Source of the DNA: Nonomuraea spiralis
Lineage (GTDB): Bacteria; Actinomycetota; Actinomycetes; Streptosporangiales; Streptosporangiaceae
Direction: 5' to 3'
Assembly: GCF_014648435.1 (NCBI RefSeq)
Contig: NZ_BMRC01000026.1
Span: 62,001 to 126,000 of the forward strand
Length of the DNA stretch: 64,000 bases
Under the pieces are notes generated by a model. The model saw only the letters and a program-made list of their open reading frames with translations. It made no database searches and was not told where the DNA came from. Position 1 is the stretch's first letter, and the number at the start of each line of letters is the position of its first letter. This document shows positions 59,395 to 64,000 of this stretch, piece by piece. The position numbers and the translations under genes were made by a program.

Positions 59395-60188
59395 CCTTCG
59401 TTCGCGGATTCGCCGCCGAAGCCGGCAAGGGCCTGCTCACCCTGCTCGCCGGATGGCGCGAAGTCCTGCTGGAGATGATCACGTTCCCGCTGTTCTACCT
59501 GCTCATCGTGCTGTTCATGGGACGCGGCCAACTCCGTACGGACCTGCTGCTGCCGGTGCTGCTCGGCATGGTGGCGCTGACGTTCATCCACGAGCAGGTC
59601 AACCGGGTGTTCTGGGGTTACCTGGGCGACATCCAGTCCGGCGTGCTGGAACAGACCTACCTGACCCCGCTTCCCTCGGCCGCGAGCATCCTCGGACGTC
59701 AGGTCGCCGCCGTGATCGCGGCCGTACCCGCCGCGCTGGCCGTCCTGGCCACCGGCGCCACCGCGATCACCCTCCAAGGCGGGCGCCTGCCCGTCGACGC
59801 GCAGGTGATCGTGCCGCTGGCCGCCATCGTGCTGGGCACCTGCGGGCTCGCCCTCATCCTGTGCGGCCTGACCTTGGTGTTCAAACGCATCGAGATCATC
59901 ACCCAGCTGTCCGTGGCCGTCTACGCCATCGCCGGCGGCACCCTGGTGCCCCTGGCCGCCATGCCCGTCCCGATCGCCGACCTCAGCCGCCTGGTCGTCC
60001 CCATCGCGCCCGGCATCGAGGCGATGCGCGACATCCTGCTCGGCGGACATTCCCTGGCCGCCCTCCCGACCGGCTGGGGACTCGGCTGGCTGCTGGCCCA
60101 GCCGCTGCTCATCACGGTGGCAGGGGTGCTCCTGTTCAACCGCCTGGAGAACATCGCCCGGCACCGAGGCACCCTGGGCCGCCCCTAG
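59391..60188 (+). CDS. ABC-2 type transporter permease 2
   Basis: Six-helix ABC-2 permease of 265 residues: MTFVRGFAAEAGKGLLTLLA, REVLLEMITFPLFYLLIVLF, QSGVLEQTYLTPLPSAASIL and LAAMPVPIADLSRLVVPIAP. The ATG overlaps the stop of permease 1 (ATGA). With permease 1 it completes a heterodimeric drug or lipid exporter of the DrrAB type. It closes the operon. Confidence 0.92.
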   Translation: MTFVRGFAAEAGKGLLTLLAGWREVLLEMITFPLFYLLIVLFMGRGQLRTDLLLPVLLGMVALTFIHEQVNRVFWGYLGDIQSGVLEQTYLTPLPSAASILGRQVAAVIAAVPAALAVLATGATAITLQGGRLPVDAQVIVPLAAIVLGTCGLALILCGLTLVFKRIEIITQLSVAVYAIAGGTLVPLAAMPVPIADLSRLVVPIAPGIEAMRDILLGGHSLAALPTGWGLGWLLAQPLLITVAGVLLFNRLENIARHRGTLGRP

Positions 60189-60216
60189 GCCGACAAGTCA
60201 CAGAGTCACACGAGCA

Positions 60217-60242
60217 TCACTCTATGGTCATGTCACTCTATG
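60217..60242. repeat. Direct repeat TCACTCTATG in the lectin promoter
   Basis: TCACTCTATG occurs at 60217-60226 and 60233-60242, 16 bases apart, in an AT-rich stretch (60215-60265) unlike the surroundings. It lies about 110 bases before the small lectin gene and is a likely activator site or promoter element. Confidence 0.55.
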
Positions 60243-60348
60243 CATATCTATGACTACGTTATGTGTCGATGGTTGGACCGGCCGTACGAAGTGGATCACC
60301 GAGCGCGGCCGGACCCAAGAACGCGACAGAAGGAGAAGGAGCCCCCGC

Positions 60349-60648
60349 ATGAGCATGATCCAGACCGGCGTCCTCGACCTGGACTCCACCAACCCGGTGG
60401 CCACCACCGGCGGCGACACCTCCACCTTCACCCAGGTGACCTTTCCCACGCCGTTCCCCGCCGGGTCGCGCGTGGTGGTCCTCCCCTTCGTACAGACCTT
60501 CAACGGCCCGGAGACCCCCGGCCTCCGCATCGCGGACGTGACCCCGCACGGCTTCCGAATTCGTATCAACGAGATCCTCGCCGGAGCCGTCAAGAGCGAC
60601 GGCCACCACACCCGCGAAACCATCGGCTGGCTTGCCACCACCGTGTAA
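60349..60648 (+). CDS. H-type lectin domain protein
   Basis: A 99-residue protein starting MSMIQTGVLDLDS after AGGAGAAGGA. The core FPTPFPAGSRVVVLPFVQTF, PGLRIADVTPHGFRIRINEI and ETIGWLATTV match the H-type lectin (H_lectin) domain, a compact beta sandwich that binds GalNAc in snails and slime moulds. No signal peptide, so it is cytoplasmic or released by other means. It stands alone with an AT-rich promoter and a strong terminator, suggesting a highly expressed single gene. Confidence 0.82.
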   Translation: MSMIQTGVLDLDSTNPVATTGGDTSTFTQVTFPTPFPAGSRVVVLPFVQTFNGPETPGLRIADVTPHGFRIRINEILAGAVKSDGHHTRETIGWLATTV

Positions 60649-60656
60649 CCCCGACC

Positions 60657-60689
60657 GGGCCCCGCGCACACACTCACAACGCGGGGCCC
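60657..60689 (+). terminator. Strong hairpin terminator after the lectin gene
   Basis: GGGCCCCGCG (60657-60666) pairs perfectly with CGCGGGGCCC (60680-60689), a 10-bp GC stem with a 13-base loop, beginning 9 bases after the stop codon. Confidence 0.85.
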
Positions 60690-60988
60690 CACTATGCGCC
60701 GAGGCTCAGGACCCATCGCGACACCGTAACGGCCCCGTGCCACGGAGGCGCTTCAGACGGAGCCCGTCGGCGGAGGTCATCTGCAAACCGTCCTCGCACC
60801 CGCACCTGAAGGCTCGACCGTACGGAGCCCCGTTCACACTGATTCCGGGGGGCAGGGGGCCGCCGCCTGCGGCTGGCCGCAGGCGATCCTGAAATCACCT
60901 TGGTGGCGGACTTCTGCTCTGCATCTACGAACTGCCACGGAACACCCGAAGGGCCTTTCAAGGCCTATGCCAGTATGGGCGCGCGATC
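60690..60988. other. Intergenic region between lectin and prfH
   Basis: About 300 bases, convergent transcripts from both sides. Apart from the hairpin at 60864 I see nothing in it: no credible open frame with a ribosome site, no repeats. Confidence 0.55.
60864..60885. terminator. Perfect hairpin downstream of prfH
   Basis: CGCCTGCGG and CCGCAGGCG form a perfect 9-bp stem with a 4-base loop (CTGG), about 100 bases beyond the prfH stop on the minus strand. Most likely a terminator for the rtcB-prfH transcript. Confidence 0.6.
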
Positions 60989-61684
60989 TCAGGGCGAGTC
61001 GTCAGTGAATGGTGGTGAGGTCGACCGCCGTCGCTTACGTGTCTGCTTCTGCGGGGCCGGGTCCTGATCTGATGGTTCGGGGCGTTCGATGCGGGTGGGG
61101 TCGCCGCGTACGAGCTCGTCGTGGACACGCCAGCGGGCGGTCGTGACGGCGCGTTCTGTCACCTGGTCGCCGTGTTCGATGCGTTCGCGCAGCAGACGGA
61201 TGGCGATGCGGCGGTTGAGGCTGAACTGCCGTTCGGTGTCGACCACGACGACGAACCCCGTGGGCCGGTGGGTCGCCCGTACGGCTGTGCTGGCCTTGTT
61301 GCGGTGTTGGCCGCCGGGGCCGCCGGTGCGGCAGGCGACGATGTCGACGTCCGCTTCGGTGAACGTCGTACGCGGGATGTCGACCTGGCACGGTTGGGCG
61401 ATGACGTACCAGTTCTTCCGGCCGGTCCCGGTCCGGTAGGGGCTGGGGGCCTGCCAGCACAGGGTTCCGGTCCACGAGGCGGCGAACGCCTCGGCGTCGT
61501 CCCCCTCGATCCGTACGAGGACCGACCGGTAGGTGCCGGGCCGGTCACCGGGAACGGTGTGGTCCCGATGGGTTTCCAGGTCCTGCCTGGTGGCGTCGCC
61601 TTCCAGGCGGCGCAGCAACTGGGCCAGCGCCCAGGCGCACTCCTGCGGGCCGCGTCCGGCCGACAGGAGCAGGTGGACGCTCAT
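60989..61684 (-). CDS. prfH: Peptide chain release factor homologue PrfH
   Basis: A 231-residue GGQ protein of the PrfH (RF-H) group. The catalytic motif is GGPGGQHRNK with GGQ at 124-126. It keeps only the GGQ domain and a short N-terminal part; the codon-recognition domains of RF1/RF2 are absent. The C-terminus is basic. Its ATG overlaps the rtcB stop in ATGA. In characterised bacteria PrfH releases stalled peptides from ribosomes whose decoding centre has been cut, so that RtcB2 can reseal the 16S rRNA. Confidence 0.93.
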   Translation of the reverse strand: MSVHLLLSAGRGPQECAWALAQLLRRLEGDATRQDLETHRDHTVPGDRPGTYRSVLVRIEGDDAEAFAASWTGTLCWQAPSPYRTGTGRKNWYVIAQPCQVDIPRTTFTEADVDIVACRTGGPGGQHRNKASTAVRATHRPTGFVVVVDTERQFSLNRRIAIRLLRERIEHGDQVTERAVTTARWRVHDELVRGDPTRIERPEPSDQDPAPQKQTRKRRRSTSPPFTDDSP

Positions 61685-62871
61685 GACCGGCCTCGCCCGC
61701 GCCGCCGGTTCCTCTCGGATGTCGGCCCGAGGTCGGGTGTCTTGTAGGTGACCAGGGGGATCGTGGTGGCCACGGGCGTGGCCAGGCCGTGGTCGACGAG
61801 GTCGGCGATCACTTGCTCGATGCGCTTGTACGCCGTCGGCGCCTCCTCGAAGAGAAGCTGGCGGTCGCCGCACACTACCAGCGACCCCACCGGCGTACGG
61901 CGCAACTCCTCGACCGTGTGCTTGGCCCGCCCGCGGCGCAGGGCGTCCGCGCGCGACATCTTGCGGCCCGCGCCGTGCGCCACGGAGTGGCCGGCGTCCG
62001 GCCCGGCGTGGGCGGCCACGAGGTAGGACGGGGTGCCGCGGGTACCGGCGATGAGCACGTCGCGGCCGTCACCCGGCGCCGCCCCCTTGCGGTGCAGGTA
62101 GACCCCGTCGCGGCGCTCGACCAGGTTGTGGCACTGGTCGAGGATCGGCTCGGCGGGCTCGAACCCCAGCGCGTGGGCGACCCGGGCGGCCAGCAGTCGC
62201 CGGTTGAGCGACCCCCACCGTACGGCCTCGTCATGCATCGCCAGGTACGCACCAGGATCAGGGGCGGGACCCGCGCCGTGGACCGCGGTGTGCTCACGCA
62301 GGATCCGTTCGCCCAGCCCCCGGGAACCGCTGTGGACGATGAGCACCAGGTCGCCGGCGTCGAGACCGAGGCGGGCGGCGTGGTCCGGGGCGAGGACGGT
62401 CCCGATCCGGGCCAGCTCGACGAAGTGGTTGCCCCGGCCGACCGTCCCGAGGCCCTCGACGTGACCCGCGGGGATGTCACCCTTCATGACGGTCCAGGCG
62501 GGATCGTCGGCATCTCGTTCAGGATCCAGCGCACGATCGAGATCGGGAAAGCGGGCGGCGAGCTTCTCGGGTACGGCGCGCTTGAGCCTGACGGGGAACA
62601 CGGCGATCCCGCAACCGATGTCGGAGCCCACCAGGAACGGATACAGGACGGCCGACGTCATGGCGGCGCCGATGGGCGCGCCCTTGCCGGGGTGCAGGTC
62701 CGGCATGGCGGCGACGTGCGTCATGCCGTCGAGGGCGGCCACCTGATGGCATTGCGCGACGGCATCGGACTCGATCCAGCTCGTGGGGGAGGCGAACACC
62801 GTGACGGTGGCGGCCCCCTCCGCCGGCGTGGACGGCGGCGGGAGTTCCTGGGGGGAGTGACGCTGAGACAA
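61681..62871 (-). CDS. rtcB: RtcB-type RNA ligase (RtcB2, PrfH-linked)
   Basis: RNA 2',3'-cyclic-phosphate/5'-OH ligase of 396 residues. Metal and nucleotide ligands are all present: Cys87 in SDIGCG, His149 in VGRGNHF, His180 in VHSGSRGLG, His248 in QCHNLVER and the guanylylated His299 in AHGAGRKMSR. The TTG start at 62871 follows GAAGAGAG. It is coupled to prfH downstream. The pairing identifies it as RtcB2, which repairs cleaved rRNA rather than tRNA introns. Confidence 0.94.
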   Translation of the reverse strand: MSQRHSPQELPPPSTPAEGAATVTVFASPTSWIESDAVAQCHQVAALDGMTHVAAMPDLHPGKGAPIGAAMTSAVLYPFLVGSDIGCGIAVFPVRLKRAVPEKLAARFPDLDRALDPERDADDPAWTVMKGDIPAGHVEGLGTVGRGNHFVELARIGTVLAPDHAARLGLDAGDLVLIVHSGSRGLGERILREHTAVHGAGPAPDPGAYLAMHDEAVRWGSLNRRLLAARVAHALGFEPAEPILDQCHNLVERRDGVYLHRKGAAPGDGRDVLIAGTRGTPSYLVAAHAGPDAGHSVAHGAGRKMSRADALRRGRAKHTVEELRRTPVGSLVVCGDRQLLFEEAPTAYKRIEQVIADLVDHGLATPVATTIPLVTYKTPDLGPTSERNRRRGRGRS

Positions 62872-63318
62872 AGACGCTCTCTTCGCTGAAAAGGGGGGTT
62901 ATGGGCATGCGGGATGACGGCGCGAGCCGGCGCCGTGACATCTCGAAGTGGCGGGGGTGCTGTCCGTCAGAGCCTCATGGACACCACATTCCCGGAGTCC
63001 CGCCGTACCAGGCAAACGATTTTCGAGCCGTACGGACCTGCGGGGCCGCGCGGCCACCAGCACGCGCCCTTCGCCACCGACACCTGGCAATCCCCACTGA
63101 TCCCGCGCAGGCTCCAGCGGCCTGGCGACTGTACTTCTCGAACCTGCCCGGCCCGATCGACCACGTTGCGGTTGACCAGGCCGGGCTCGGCACCGTCGAG
63201 GATGCCGTCCTCCTGCCTCTGACAGCCACCATGGAGATCGCTCAGAGGAAGTCAGGGCCCGACCTGGCCGCCGTACCGGAGGCTGGCCACGCCTGTGCGA
63301 GGGGATGCGATGGCACGC
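62872..63318. other. Intergenic region upstream of rtcB
   Basis: About 447 bases. The rtcB promoter should lie at its left end (CAGCGAAGAGAG site on the minus strand). A short minus-strand frame (62967-63164, 65 codons, with GDCQVSVAKGACWWPRGPAG) has no ribosome site and I do not call it as a gene. No hairpin or tRNA is seen. Confidence 0.5.
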
Positions 63319-64000
63319 TCAGCCGGTCGGGAAGTGCAGCCTGAGATGCTCCATCCCGAACACGCGCCGCATCTTCCCCTTGATGAGGACGGGCTGGAGC
63401 ACGGTGAACACCCGCTCGATCGCGGTCTCGTCATAGTCGTCCAGTGTCGGGGTGGCCCGCAGGAACACCGAGCCGTCAGGCAACTCGTCGACTTCGTCGA
63501 AGGCGCCCGTCGCTGCCAGCGCCGCCGGTCCGCCCAGCCGGGCTGCCAGCGTGCCCGCGCACACGGTGACCCAGGAGTAACCGCGCAGTTCGAGCTCGCA
63601 GCGCGGGACGGTGACGGCGTCCAGGGCGCCGAGCGCGGTCTCCAAGGGGGTCTCGTCAGTGAGGCAGTCGTCGGTGACGTGGCCGAAGCAGGCCCCGGTG
63701 ACGGCGGCCCGCCGCTTCAGCGCCTCCGCCCAGCGCTGCTGGGCCTCGGGCGGATGCCGGTCACCGGAACGCGGCACCTGCTCCACCCTGAGTTTGAGCC
63801 ACGGCTCGGCTTCCCCGGCAGGAGCGGACACGTTGATCCACACGGTGCCGTTCCCGGGGAACCCCCGCTCGTCGAGTGGGGTGACGATGTACTCGACCAT
63901 CTGGGGGCGTCGTCGGACCGCACGGGCGACCGCGCGCAGGCTCGCCTCGGAGTACGGCATGGTCTTGGAGAACGGGCGGGAGAGCGCGGGTTTGACGCGG
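63319..64000 (-). CDS. Partial protein resembling DUF3396/Imm52-type immunity proteins
   Basis: The frame is open to the window edge, and the residues before the first in-window ATG at 63960 (RVKPALSRPFSKT) look coding, so the 5' end is outside. The visible 226 residues include YIVTPLDERGFPGNGTVWIN, RGYSWVTVCAGTLAARLGG, ATGAFDEVDELPDGSVFLRA and VFTVLQPVLIKGK, a pattern seen in DUF3396/Imm52-like immunity proteins. The assignment is tentative. If it holds, a toxin gene may lie upstream, outside the window. Confidence 0.6.
   Translation of the reverse strand, partial: RVKPALSRPFSKTMPYSEASLRAVARAVRRRPQMVEYIVTPLDERGFPGNGTVWINVSAPAGEAEPWLKLRVEQVPRSGDRHPPEAQQRWAEALKRRAAVTGACFGHVTDDCLTDETPLETALGALDAVTVPRCELELRGYSWVTVCAGTLAARLGGPAALAATGAFDEVDELPDGSVFLRATPTLDDYDETAIERVFTVLQPVLIKGKMRRVFGMEHLRLHFPTG

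Noticed and set aside
62967..63164. Small minus-strand gene upstream of rtcB
   Set aside because: 65 codons, no ribosome site, and no family; it could be real but I cannot support it.
1..64000. tRNA, rRNA or insertion sequences
   Set aside because: No T-loop signatures (GGTTCGAATCC-like) in a cloverleaf context, no rRNA-like stretches, no transposase motifs or terminal repeats were seen.

Overview
This 64 kb window is high-GC, densely coding DNA of a filamentous actinomycete, probably a Streptosporangiaceae member such as Nonomuraea. That placement is an inference from the extreme GC3 codon use, GTG/TTG starts, 4-bp ATGA overlaps and gene types (AfsR-like regulator, several NarL-type two-component systems, PP2C/SpoIIE phosphatase, DUF3140, DyP peroxidase). 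I saw no tRNA, rRNA, CRISPR array, insertion sequence or phage module. It looks like a chromosomal region rich in regulators and accessory functions.

Layout. 1-8.5 kb: a GNAT remnant, a LysR/aldo-keto reductase divergon, MarR facing a GH13 enzyme, a TetR/SDR/hydrolase divergon and a secreted 5'-nucleotidase. 8.5-13.8 kb: a compact cytochrome bd oxidase (cydAB without cydDC), a two-component pair, a small coiled-coil protein and a desaturase. 13.9-21.5 kb: an AfsR-type regulator, a lone KAS III divergent from a TetR, small proteins, and a membrane protein/kinase/regulator operon. 21.6-28.0 kb: SRPBCC, YdeI-like and hydrolase genes sharing a promoter motif, a TusA-like protein, an orphan sensor kinase and an unknown protein. 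28.2-34.9 kb: a heterodimeric ABC exporter, a PP2C phosphatase, and an APH-family kinase behind two membrane proteins. 35-39 kb: unknown helical proteins including a duplicated small coiled-coil pair, a hydrolase and a 4-Cys secreted peptide. 39.2-44 kb: an HtrA-like protease then MoxR-DUF58-VWA-VWA. 44-48.3 kb: an erythromycin-esterase-like protein and a large secreted lectin/DUF11/His-rich protein. 48.5-55 kb: a three-gene DyP peroxidase cassette, a two-component pair and a secreted S33 peptidase. 55.5-60.2 kb: a VanZ-RDD membrane protein and a TetR-controlled ABM/ABC-2 exporter operon. 60.3-64 kb: a small H-type lectin, the rtcB2-prfH RNA-repair/ribosome-rescue pair, and a partial immunity-like gene.

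The most interesting parts are the PrfH/RtcB2 pair (a known but uncommon system acting on damaged ribosomes), the DyP peroxidase cassette with two unrecognised partner proteins, the secreted lectin protein with a histidine-rich hexapeptide repeat, and the tandem coiled-coil paralogues. Several regulators (LysR, MarR and three TetR) have clear palindromic operators in their own promoters, which makes local regulation readable from sequence.
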